This document shows positions 1-10,712 of a stretch of DNA of 64,000 nt, piece by piece. Each line of letters opens with the position of its first letter. Position 1 is the stretch's first letter. The stretch is from Vermamoeba vermiformis (Eukaryota; Tubulinea; Echinamoebida): the NCBI GenBank assembly GCA_045837725.1, contig JBEWZL010000191.1:1-64000 (forward strand). Direction: 5' to 3'. A program made the position numbers and the translations under genes. The notes beneath the pieces were generated by a model. The model was given only the letters and a program-made list of their open reading frames with translations. It was not told the origin of the DNA and searched no databases.

Positions 1-97
1 GCGATATAAATAATAACCTTTTTAAGAGCGAAACTTTATCGCAAAACAGTTATTTAATACATTAGCCTGCAGTGTACAACATATAATACGCTATGCC

Positions 98-2213
98 ATG
101 TTACGAATAGCGTTAGTATTGTTGGTAAGTAATAGGGATTTGATACGAAGCTCTTCTTATTGGATCCGATAAGACTAGCAAATTACGCACTGATTTAATA
201 TTTATTTTGTTGCCAATTTTTTGATAATTAATTTAACGCAATAGCGCCTTAAAATGTTGCGATTTGATTTTTGCAATTGCCGTCAATAATTTAGGCTAAC
301 CGTCGTTTACGCAGACGCTGGCTTACCTTTGCAATGCCGATATGCGAATAGTAAAATTAATAGACCGAGCCAACGGAACTGTTTATACAAAAGGAGAAGT
401 AGCGAAAATTCTTTCTGGGATGGGACACGGTCGAGGATCAAATCTGCCTTGGGGCCGCATGTACATCATTGGCTCGCTGACAAAAATTAGAACAGTATCG
501 GGGAAATTGGAAATGGGATTACCCTCTAATGGGTGTGGCCTAACCAACTTTCAAGCCGGTGGATTCGATCCCGACAACACGATCTTAATGTTACAGTTCT
601 GGAAGGACGATTATAGGGACCCCGAATATTATGACAATAAATGCAGCATGCCAACAGCGTCCCTAGAACTACAGAAGATGGGATGGAAGGTAAGCCCGAA
701 AATTTTCCTAATTTGGCAAGTTTTCTTACTGACAGATCTTGCTTTCAGAATCTTATGTTCTCCTGCCCTGGCCACGACTGCTCTATAGTATTCAACTTAG
801 ACTATTCTATGATTAGCTATGACCGGCAATTGCAAGGCATGCAAATTTTTCTCTTTTATGAACGGGTAAGGCCTGGATGCGTTACCCGACAAACTCTTAA
901 CTTTTATTTTTTAGATATTTAACGTTACTAAGGAAATATATGAAAATTATGAGATTTACGTCACGTTAAAAGGTAACGCCGAAGAAAAAAAATTGATGCG
1001 ATCCGCTAACTTTTTGCCACAGCCGATAGCGAAGGCTTAATGACCTCCGAACCGATATACCTTGCCATATATATACTCGCAACCCTTGGTTGTTTGATAG
1101 TACTCGGGTACCTTATATTCAAATTTGTGGTCTACATGCGCAGTGCCAAGAAGACCCTTCACATGACCATCACGTACATTTGCAATCTCGTTGCAATCTG
1201 CTGTAAGTCCCTAACATTACCATATTTAGTCAATACACCCTGCACATGATCTAACGATGTCTTTGCGATTAGGTTTTATTGCCTTTTTTGTACTGCTATG
1301 GTGCTGGTTGTACACTCGTAGCGTGTTTTACATCATTTTCGGACTTTTAGCGATTGGTTTTTCGTTCTTAGGATCAGCTAATTTTTCATTAGCCATGTGG
1401 TGGTACGCACACACTTTTGAACTCTTATCACGATGCCTTTTAATACTAAAGTCATGGTTGATTAGGTCCGGCTTTTTGTTCCCTCAACACCAAAGAGGAT
1501 TTCATTCAAGAATATTAGTCGGCGTTGTTATTCCGTTCTTTGTGGTAAGAATGCAATTGGATTTATTTTTTTGGATCTGCCACGGGTGAACTGACCTCAG
1601 CTGAACATTAGGCAATTGGATTCGGCAAGTTAGCCGTTGAACGAACACAACGCGAAAGTATTATGAATACTATTCTCACTGGTCCTGGACTCTTATTGTT
1701 ATTCGTAAGCCTGGTCCCGTGACACCTGTCAACAAAAGTTTTCTAACTCAAGTTACATTACAAGGTCGTGTCCATTCATATGGTCGTTATTGGCCTCATC
1801 ATGACGCGCAAGTTCTTCTATTCAAAAGCCAATACGACCAACTTGCATATTAAAAGTTTGAAGAAATCTGATGCCAAAAAAGTACATCCGACAAAGGGAT
1901 CATTATATTAACTACAATTAATTAACAATTGATTTTTTAGATTATTATCTTGCTCACAACAACTGGAGCAGTCGTCATAGCCCTATTATACATGTCAGTC
2001 ATATTCCACTTCACGGTGAATGTGGACACGAATATCGTTAACTGGCAATATCAATGGATCATCCCCGCATTATTAGGTGCAGTGAATATATTCTTAGTGA
2101 CCTATTTGCACAACATTGATGACCCTAAGAGAGGTAATACGATCAATTCTTCGTCGATGATGGGCTACAGTTCTGGATCTGCCATGGAAAGTACTTCATC
2201 CACGACACGATAA
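98..2213 (+). CDS. Secreted-headed multipass (about 7 TM) protein, GPR180/TMEM145-like
   Basis: Spliced gene of about nine exons: 98-124, 315-689, 749-865, 915-972, 1023-1202, 1273 to about 1556, then three more ending at the stop near 2213. Exon 1 plus the start of exon 2 gives a signal peptide (MLRIALVLL then TLAYLCNA); the acceptor at 314 was chosen because it keeps both signal peptide and frame. A soluble domain of about 170 residues follows, then about seven hydrophobic helices from residue 190 on. The stretch AHTFELLSRCLLILKSW resembles the helix region of GPR180/TMEM145 (rhodopsin-like GPCR transmembrane domain) proteins, which also have a soluble extracellular N-terminus. The tail is Ser/Thr-rich. 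Topology is well supported; the family is tentative and the ligand unknown. Confidence 0.6.
1720..1731. repeat. Intronic palindrome TGACACCTGTCA
   Basis: A 12-bp near-palindrome inside an intron of the multipass gene at 98-2213. It differs at one base from the exact palindrome TGACACGTGTCA found in introns of other genes in the window. Confidence 0.7.
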
Positions 2214-2464
2214 TTGCGAATGTGAATAAACTACTGTAAATACCTGGCATATTAATATTTACTTAATATGTGAGTATTATTAGTTATTTTAAGCGGGTAA
2301 AAAAGATCCGGATCCAGATCGAGAGCCCATGTTTAACCAACTTTTTTAATACTGTATGCATTATATTGGCGATAATAATAGTACAATTCGATGTGCCCTG
2401 TCGGCCTTCGAATATTCAAGTGCATTTGACTCGTGTTTCATAGCTTGGGTCTGAGCACTATGAT

Positions 2465-5295
2465 TCAATTCTTGTTGTTGGTGTTCGATTCGAGCGAGTT
2501 GGGTCTCGGACTCAAATGAATTTTTCCGCTAGCCAATCGCTTAGGGTGCGCTAACATCTTGGCTTGATTGTGATGCGACACGGTCAATGTGCACGGCGGT
2601 TGGTCCCACGGCTCTCCGTCAATTTGGAACGGAATATTTTCATTCGTCAACCACGTGATCTTAACTTTGCTGCCCTGCGAGATTTTGACAGTACTCGCCG
2701 TGCCTGTTTTGACTTGGCCCTATTTTTAGAACACAAATGAGAATTCCAGTCAAATCTTTGCAAGAATTTTTTTCACGTACCAAATGCAGCGAGCCTTTAA
2801 TTGCAACAATTTCAAGCAATCTATCGTCAATCGCAGCAGGTTCGTAATGAGCCTATTTATGGCAAAAAAAATGAGGTTAGCATATCTCCCGATGATCTCA
2901 CGTATACTTTTGTGTACTTGCCTTGTTGCCCTTGCCACTCGAGTTCGACCACAAATCAACACCGCCCATGTAGCTCTGCAAATTCGTGCACATAACTCCT
3001 TGCACGTCATCGGGGAGCACGATCTCTTTGTCATCGACCTACAGCAACGTGAGTATTTCCAAATAAGGAAATAGTTTGGGTATAGCGAGTAGGACGCACC
3101 TCCAATTTGATCTTTTTAGGCAAGTCATCGCAGCTTCCAGCGTCAAAAATAGCATCGGCTCCAAACTTGGCGTACCACACTTTGTTAATTGTTCTGCTCT
3201 TAAATTTCTTCGGCGATTCTTCGCGCTTAGTGTGGAACGACAACGCAATCTTTGCATCAATTCCGATACTGAAATAATTGTTGATGATTTTACGCGGCTT
3301 TTCAAGCGTAAATTCTCCGCTGTTCAAATCTTTTTCGGTCATGTGCAAGATCCATCTGCGGAACAACCCGTTAAAATCATACGTTATACAAACGACACAT
3401 ATAAAATAATTGCAATGTCATTGACGCTTAATTTGGCGTTTGGTGAATGTTGCAGGAAATTTTAGCAAAGATTCGTACCTGTCCATGAGCACTATTTGAG
3501 CCCTCTCCAAGTCCTTCAAAATATCTTTCACGGGCTCGCCTTCATACCCACCGCCCCAGCCCAGTGTGCGCGACAAATCATTGGCCGTGCCAAGTGGAAG
3601 TGGCGCGACTGGCGGGACGTACGGCAACTCCAACTTGTCGAGCACATCGAGCACCCACGCGACAGTACCGTCACCTCCACATGCGAGCACTTTGAAGTTG
3701 GGCACGTCTTTGAACATCTTCAGGCTGAAATTATCGCAAAGATTAGTCTAGGGACATAACTATAAAAGGCAAAAGATTTATGCTGGTGCCTGAAAATGAC
3801 ACGTGTCATCATTAAAGCAGATGCTGCTTGATTAGTGGTTCGCGTGTCGAAGTGTCAAAAGTGTCATTTACTCACCCTGGCGCGGGACCTCCACCAGCGA
3901 GATCCAAGATCTGGTTCGGATTGATGTGCATGCAAAATCGACGAATGACACCGGGGCCTTGCTGACCACCACTCTTTTTGTTGATGAACACGACGAGTGG
4001 CGAGCTGCCAGGCGGTGCTTTAACTGACCAATCAGCAACCGTCTTGGACCCGCCCGTAATGAACCCTGTGGGCGGAATTTTCAACGCTCTTAAGCGACCC
4101 AAATCACATGGATTTTCATGAACTTTCGTGTGGCAAGAGTTGCAGAACTATAAATGGAAATTGATCTATATTTAGAATCGATCTCGTAGAATACTTGCAA
4201 AGATTAAAGTACGCACCTTCTCTTCGCACCAATAACATCTGTAGCCATATAAGCAGTTAATAGTGCTCAAATTCTTTTGACAAATTGAACAATCGCCCTT
4301 CAAGTTGCCCTCGATCCAGTAATGTCTAAACGCGAGCGGTTTGGACAAGCCAAATTTAGTAATTGGGCAGGTGTGAGGAGATTTGTCTTGGCACTTGAAA
4401 TGCGCCACGTAACGGCATTCTAAGAAATAAAATTAATAAATAATCACTTTAATATTAAAAATGAAGGCGTAAAAACAATTCAGTGAAAAGACGCGAATCC
4501 GAAAAATGTCTAGCAAATTAAACAGAATGGTACTAAATATGATATTATATAGTCAGTAATACTTACGTGAACAGGCGCTGCCTTGCTCGCCAACGACACC
4601 GACCAATAAAGTTCTGCAAACGTTACAAAACGTCGGACTCTTGAAATATCTTTTGTAGAACGTGTGTTGGGTCTCTTTATTCGCCTATAATAATTTTAAT
4701 ATTAATATAAATGCATTCTAAATTTAAAAAAGCTCCAAGGACTCACCGAATCCAGCAATTCAATGTCACCCTCGTGTTCCTTCTTCAATACTGGTTGACA
4801 GTTCTTGGGAACGTGCTGCGCGCATTTTTTATGGCATGTGAAGTGACATGCTATTTGAGAAAGAATTATGAGTCGAAATAAGAGAATTACCGGATTAAGT
4901 TCAAACTCGAAAATAAATTCTAAAAATAATACCTTTGCATTGAGCTCCTTGTTTCCATTCCAGAGCAAAAATTAAATCTGAACAATATTCGCCTAAAAAT
5001 AATAATAAGCCAAATTATTCGTAAAAATGAAATTAACGGCTGGATTTGTCTTACAAAACGTTGGTTTGTTGAAGTGCGCGTCTAAGAAGCTATGTTCATG
5101 CTCATTGTTCCAATGCACCGCACCATCATCACCTAATAACACCTTCTGGATCGCTTCATTGACCGACGTAAGCGCTATGTTCGGGATGGAAGGATTAGCG
5201 GATTTGCCGGACGAATGCAAGTCCTCTTGAGAAGATTCATCTTCAAATGAGCTCTCATCGGTGCTAGTACTAACAGAATCCTTCTCCTCGGACAT
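2465..5295 (-). CDS. dgkA: Diacylglycerol kinase, three C1 domains (DGK-theta/DgkA type)
   Basis: Phosphorylates diacylglycerol to phosphatidic acid at membranes, ending DAG signalling. The start at 5295 (MSEEKDSVS) is the first ATG in frame; the Ser/Glu-rich N-terminus precedes the first C1. C1-1 has the full H-x12-C-x2-C pattern once the intron is placed before the first Cys pair (HSFLDAH, then FCEYC). C1-2 begins [18 protein letters not shown]1-3 is variant ([18 protein letters not shown]). The catalytic domain holds the glycine-rich ATP loop [13 protein letters not shown] near 3680, and the accessory domain ([17 protein letters not shown]) follows. Order C1-C1-C1-DAGKc-DAGKa matches DGK-theta and Dictyostelium DgkA. 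At least nine short introns; the intron at about 3725-3873 carries a TGACACGTGTCA palindrome. Exon edges after about 3050 are approximate. Confidence 0.9.
3797..3808. repeat. Intronic palindrome TGACACGTGTCA
   Basis: Exact 12-bp palindrome in an intron of the diacylglycerol kinase gene. Two more GTGTCA half-sites lie about 45-60 bp downstream, near 3855 and 3865, in the same intron. Confidence 0.8.
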
Positions 5296-5795
5296 TTTCG
5301 AATCAGTTGTGTACTTCACTGGCTGATTTTTGTAATTATGAAACGCGTGCCAAGATGAGCAACACAACGCTTAGCCAACACCTCTCAACCTTATTTTTAC
5401 GCATTTAGATACCACACTATCATTGTGAACATAGTCAAATGTCAAATACTCGTGACAAAGTCCAGTTTAGCGACCCAAAGCTACATCGAGCTCGAATTCA
5501 GGATGAGCCGTTGTGTGGTGTATTTACGCATTCTAACGGTTTTATCGTAATACCAAGGTAACAGTACTCGACGAGAATTATCGTAAAATATCTCAGACAC
5601 CTTTTCAAGCCTTTTTTCGTATTTTTTACCGTTACTTGAAAATTTGATCGGTCTTTACTTGAAAACAAAAAATATTTAAGCAACAGAATGCGCCTATTGT
5701 CATATTCATTCAATCAAGTAACAACAAGAACAAGTAAGGCAAAGTAGCCTAGCTTTTCAACGCTTTCAGAAATAACACAAAGCAACACCAAGTCG
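5296..5795. promoter_or_regulatory. Divergent intergenic region
   Basis: About 500 bp between the diacylglycerol kinase start (-) and the SNARE start (+), so it must hold both promoters. An AT-rich stretch with TATTTAAG near 5675 could be a TATA-like element for the SNARE. Nothing else recognised. Confidence 0.4.
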
Positions 5796-6218
5796 ATGAG
5801 CCGTCGAATCTTGTCTACCTCTACCGTCGCTCTTATCGACGCTGAGGAGCCTTCTTATGGCAACACTCAAACTCAAATGTATCAATCTGCCCAACAAGTC
5901 TCTTTCAAGAGCGAGCGCGAGTTCATCCAATACATGATGCAGAATCGAGCTCAAGAAGTTCGCGAATTGTTGGCCCAGCAAATCACCTTGCAAGAATTGT
6001 TCGTCCAATTGTCTCAAATCACTCACGAGCAAGCTTATATGATCGATAACATCGAAACCAACATTGAAGTCGCCGTATCTGAAGTCAAGAAGGCCAAGAC
6101 CGAGTTTAAGAAGGCCAAGGAGTCTAAGGATAGCGAGCGTGCTTGCGCTTGCTACATGGCAAGTGCTGGTGCCGTCTTGGCTGGTATCGTCACCGTCTTG
6201 TTGGCCATCAAGTTGTAA
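5796..6218 (+). CDS. Minimal syntaxin-like Q-SNARE, tail-anchored
   Basis: Single-exon, 140 residues. Residues about 60-115 form a SNARE helix ending in the syntaxin-type segment HEQAYMIDNIETNIEVAV, with Gln at the expected zero layer, followed by a Lys-rich juxtamembrane stretch and a C-terminal hydrophobic anchor (AGAVLAGIVTVLLAIKL). It would drive membrane fusion as a t-SNARE. Normal syntaxins have about 280-300 residues with an N-terminal Habc bundle; that bundle is missing here, and only about 40 polar residues precede the SNARE motif. No upstream exon supplying Habc was found. An AATAAA signal lies near 6299. SNARE identity is well supported; the assignment as Qa is inferred. Confidence 0.85.
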   Translation: MSRRILSTSTVALIDAEEPSYGNTQTQMYQSAQQVSFKSEREFIQYMMQNRAQEVRELLAQQITLQELFVQLSQITHEQAYMIDNIETNIEVAVSEVKKAKTEFKKAKESKDSERACACYMASAGAVLAGIVTVLLAIKL

Positions 6219-6543
6219 ATAGAAAAAGAATTAGCCGAGCGGATCTTCCGAACCAATTTTGACGACTTCTAACTGTAAATAACTCGACACCAATGTAAAA
6301 TAAATCGCGAAATTACACTGAAACACTAGTTTTTATTCAAAAGAGTCTTATTCCCTTAGAGCGAACCGAAATGGAATAGCAAAGCTGGATTTGACGAAGT
6401 AGGTTGCCTTCGCAAGCTACTTATTGATTGTCTTTCGACACAAATTACTTCAAATAGACGAGGCATTGAATGCTATGATAATTAAGGGTTTATTTACAAA
6501 AGTATTGACAAAAAAGCTCAGTCGAGGGAGATCGAGCTTGGGC
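6219..6543. other. Convergent 3' ends, no gene seen
   Basis: About 325 bp between the stop of the SNARE gene (+) and the stop of the actin-VWA gene (-). It holds a polyadenylation-type AATAAA near 6299. No coding signal or repeat was seen. Confidence 0.5.
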
Positions 6544-9500
6544 TTAGCAAGCAAAGACGCTCAAGGGAGCACCTTTCATTTGCACAATGTTCTTGGCCGC
6601 AGAGTCATCGCGGTTAGAAGTGTCTTCGGACTTGCCAAAAATAGCTTCTTGAGCTTGAGCTTCACGCATGAATCCGTCCAACTTCTCGCCTTGCTTGATA
6701 AAGTTGATATACGCGCGTTGTTGATCTCGACGCTTCATGCCACGTTGCAACATGCGTTGATGCGAGATCAAATTAATACGAGCGTTTTGATAGTCACCGT
6801 GTTGAGCAATTTTAGCGCTTTCTTGCACGGCTTTCAACGCGACAATTGAAGCGTTCATGCTCACTTCGGACTCCTCGCGCTTGTTCGTGACACGTTGAGT
6901 CTTGGTAATGACGCGCAAGTAACGACCGCCATCGAGACGCGAGTAGATGATCTGAGCTTGAATAGTGACGTCGTCAGTCTTAAGTGGCACTGACGGATCC
7001 AGCGTGAAACCAAACGTCAGATCAATGTCTTCAGTGACGTTACCCATCTCACGTAAGGCCTTGTTGGAGCTCGAGTCAAGGAATTTCACTATGAAAAAGA
7101 CAACGTAAGCATTTGCACACGAATAATTTTGATAAAAGATTTGACTTACCTCCGTGAGATCCACGAACATTGACGGTGACACCAGTGCCCAAAACAGGCT
7201 TGCTCATGACCTTGGCGATTTGTTTGCTCAAGTCCAAGGGATCGACGATATCAACACTGCCAGCAGTGATATCAGCAACAGCGGCCAATTGCTCCAAGGC
7301 ACAGTCATCGCCACGAATGGTCAAGACGTTGATGGTGGTGCCGTTCTCTTTGGCCATGTTGGCAATGCGCTTGTAGAGGGCAGCGACATTCTCCTTGGCA
7401 GCACCAGTTGTGCCTTCAATAGAGCCGAAACCAACATTGGCGAGACCGTCAGTGCAGATCATAATCTTCGAGCCAGGGCGCTTAGAAGCCATACCAACTG
7501 CATAGGTCAAAGCAGGACCCAATGCAGTGCTGCCTTCGGTGTCCAATGAGTCAACACGATCAATCAACTTTTGGTGGCACTCTTTAGCAGATTTCTTGGC
7601 GCCAGGGAAGGCTTGACCGCGTTGGTAGCACATGTCGAAGTTGTTCAAGGTGCTGTTGTCAGTCAGCTTGACAGGAGCGTCGTAACCATCGCCGTAGACA
7701 GTGACGGTCTCACTGAAAGTAATCAAGACGGGGTGTTGGTTAGGGAAGTCCTTGGCCATTGATTGCAAGTGCGTGTGAACGGCAGCTTGCACGCATTGCA
7801 AACGGTTGATGCGAGTACGAGAGGGCATGCGACGTTGCAAAGCCTCAGGGAAGTTGACTTCACCAGTGACAGGAGTGTTGGTGCTCATAGAACCAGAGAT
7901 ATCAACACAGAAAATGACCATTGACTCATCGTTCTTTCTGTTTTGCTCGGAGATTTCGTGAAGGAGAGCGCTGTTGTCCATTTGCACGTTGGGCTTTTCA
8001 ATAATGAACTCAGTGTTGCTCTTCTCGGGCTTCTCGAAGTCTTCGAGTTGCACGCTGTTGGCGTGATCGCAGAACTCGCAAGTCCAGGTGTTATTGATGA
8101 CAACGCTCTTCTCGTTGAAAATGGCGCGGCAGCCCTCACAGTAGACGGCTTCACCGGTCATCAACTGTTCGGTGGGTTTGGCGAGACCAGCCATAGAAAC
8201 GCAGACGACGTTGGGGGTAGGAACTTCGTGCTTGAATGAAGTAGGGGAGCTTAACTTCAGCAGGCTTGACCTCTTCAGGCTTCTTCTCTTCAACGACAGG
8301 CTTGACTTCTTCAACGGGCTCTTCTTCGCTCTCAGACTCGCTTTCAACGTCTTCAACTTGGTTGCAGTTAGCAGGAGCGGGAGGAGCAGGCGCGTAGATT
8401 GATTTTGAGGATCCAGGCACATAGCTCGAGGAAGAGGCAGAGTAACACTTGCGGTGGACAATGGCGGGGCCGACTTCATCATAGTCTTCCTTGGTAACCC
8501 ACATATTTTGGAACGTGCTCAATGAGCCGAGGATAGAACCACCGATCCATGCAGAGTACTAATTATACTGGTTTAGTAAAAGCTAATGAAAGCAAATTAA
8601 GAGTGACTTACTTTGCGCTCAGGAGGAGCAACAACACGGATTCTGCAAGTCGAAGGAGCGAGAGCGGTCAATTCTTTTTGAATTCTGTCTGCAATGCCAG
8701 GGAACATGCTAGAACCACCGGACAAGACGATGTTGTGGTACAAGTCCTTGCGAATATCAATGTCGCACTTCATGATGGCGTTGTAAGCGAGTTCGTGAAT
8801 GCCGGCTGCTTCCATGCCCAAGAAAGAGGGCTGGAAGAGCACTTCAGCGCAGCGGAAACGCTCGTTACCAATGGTGATGACTTGGCCGTCGGGCAATTCG
8901 TAGCTCTTTTCCAATCGAGAGGACGAGTAAGCAGTTTGCATTTCTTGTTCAAAGTCCAAAGCAGTGTAGCAAAGTTTTTCCTTAATGTCACGGACAATTT
9001 CACGCTCGGCAGTCGTAGTGAAAGCGTAACCACGTTCAGTCAAAACTTTCATCAAGTAGTCGGTCAAATCACGACCGGCAATGTCGAGTCTCATAGCTGC
9101 GTGGCAAACTTCTAAGCCTTCGTAGATAGGAACGGCGTGAGTGACACCATCACCAATGTCGAGGACGAGACCAGTGGTTCTGCCTGAGGCGTAGAGCGAC
9201 AACGCTGATTGTGAGGCAGTGAAGAAGGCAGGAGCGTTGAATGACTCGAAGAGAATTTGAGTCATCTTTTCGCGGTTGGCCTTAGGGTTCCAAACATTCT
9301 CGGTCATCAAGATTGGGTGTTCTTCGGGCGCGACACGAAGCTCATTGTAGAAGGTGTGATGCCACAATTTTTCCATATCATCCCAGTTAGTAACAATGCC
9401 TACAAAGTTAGAGTTAGCTATGTCAAGTCACCTACTCAAGAAGGTCTAACGTACCGTGTTCGACGGGGTACTTGAGCGTCAAGATACCACGCTTGCTTTG

Positions 9501-10277
9501 GGCTTCATCACCGACGTAGCTGTCTTTTTGACCCATGCCGACCATGACACCAGTGTGACGAGGGCGGCCAATGAGTGAGGGGAATACAGCGCGTGGGGCA
9601 TCGTCACCAGCAAAACCAGCTTTGACGAACCACGAGCCGTTGTCGACCACGAGTGTTTGAATCTCATCGGAGAGAGAGTTAGCGCCGTACATTTGCGACA
9701 ACGATTGTTCTTGTGTAGTGAATGCCTTGTTTCCGGCAATGCGATCAAACTCTTCGTTTTGTTGCTTAGTCGCGTCCATAATCTTTTGTTGTCTGGCTTT
9801 CTGTTTCTCGACCTCTTCTTTGGTTCGTTGTTTTGAGACTGCGTCGTACTTGGCAGCCTTGCCCTTTTGATATCTTGGTTGCAAGCGGCGAGACGACGAG
9901 AAGACACCGTAGTTAGTGGCTTCAGCGTCGTTGTGGTTCATATTCGCTTGATTTTGCTTGGCTTGGCTTTGTTCTTGACCCATGCGGATCAACTCGTTCA
10001 AAAACTCTTTATCGAAGCCTTCGACGTCCTTGGCGGCATCGGCCCAAATTTTAGCTTGTTGCTGAGCTCCCGAGGACAGACCATCTTCAATTTCATCTAA
10101 GGCGAGATCCGTCAGAAATCAGATTCGAAGGAATAAGAACTTGGGCGAGTCATTCAACAATTGATGCTCGTTGTAAGAATGTAAGTATTGTTCTATAGTT
10201 CAATAGTTACCTTGATAGATCTCTTCCTCTTCGGCGGGATTCAGACCAACTAAAAATGCGGTAGTACCGAATTCCAT
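6544..10277 (-). CDS. Actin fused to a cpRas-like zinc-ribbon/VWA module
   Basis: Exons about 10211-10277, 9455-10096, 8612-9399, 7150-8558 and 6544-7088 (roughly 1,150 residues). Residues 1-165 are a charged, partly coiled-coil extension. A complete conventional actin follows: [20 protein letters not shown], the D-loop [30 protein letters not shown], and the C-terminus IVHRKC. Next is an acidic Glu/Pro/Val linker, then a zinc ribbon (YCEGC and CEFC) and a VWA domain with MIDAS motif DISGSMS and CTDGLANVG. The tail matches the family of circularly permuted Ras (cpRas1)-type VWA proteins. At 8235-8250 the frame changes by +1 between linker and VWA with no normal intron; a 16- or 25-nt GT-AG intron, an indel or recoding would each explain it. 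All intron edges inside actin are canonical, so the fusion with the N-terminal extension is secure; continuity into VWA is likely but needs transcript proof. Confidence 0.8.
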
Positions 10278-10419
10278 TGTGTATTTGCTTGTTATCAACC
10301 CTTTTGAATTTGAAAATAATTAAGGTGGCAGGAAGATATTTAAAGGACCTCTTGTGAGTCACATGGCCAGCATCTCTGCTCACCCAATTATTTGAATTTA
10401 GTGGAAATTAATTTTGAAG
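10278..10419. promoter_or_regulatory. Promoter region of the actin-VWA gene
   Basis: 142 bp between the start of the actin-VWA gene and the stop of the 53-residue gene, both on the minus strand. AT-rich; no motif recognised with confidence. Confidence 0.3.
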
Positions 10420-10581
10420 CTATAATTTCGCGGCATTGCTAATAAAAACGGCCACAACGAGTCTCATCGTGCCACGGTGAGCTATGGGTTGATATCGTTC
10501 GTGAATGTTGCGGAGCTGTTTGGTTTCTTCCGACGTCAAATCTGGCCTCAAGCGACCGTTATTCAATTGACTGGCAATCAT
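10420..10581 (-). CDS. Small single-helix membrane protein (53 aa)
   Basis: Intronless 53-codon reading frame. A charged N-terminal half (MIASQLNNGRLRPDLTSEET, then RNIHERYQPIAHRG) is followed by one hydrophobic helix near the C-terminus (MRLVVAVFISNAAKL). It sits head-to-head with RAD51B, the two start codons only 131 bp apart. Its size and tail-anchored shape recall small subunits of the mitochondrial TOM or respiratory complexes, but no family is recognised. It could be a chance frame; the clean hydrophilic-to-hydrophobic layout and the promoter position argue for a gene. Confidence 0.45.
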   Translation of the reverse strand: MIASQLNNGRLRPDLTSEETKQLRNIHERYQPIAHRGTMRLVVAVFISNAAKL

Positions 10582-10712
10582 TGTTTAAATTAGTGTTCGA
10601 TATGGTGCATACACAGTGTTTCATGAGCAACAGCATTGGTGGTTGCTGTGTTGTCACAAGAGGTCCGTTTGATTTTTACGATTTTTTGATCAAGAGCACG
10701 AACCTCTGTAAC

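Noticed and set aside
8151-8522. Actin gene ending by itself at 8151, with a separate VWA gene starting at the ATG near 8200
   Set aside because: The last 20 or so codons before 8151 overlap the conserved VWA frame, leave no intergenic space, and the linker and zinc ribbon are contiguous; a single gene with a frame change is more economical, though not proven.
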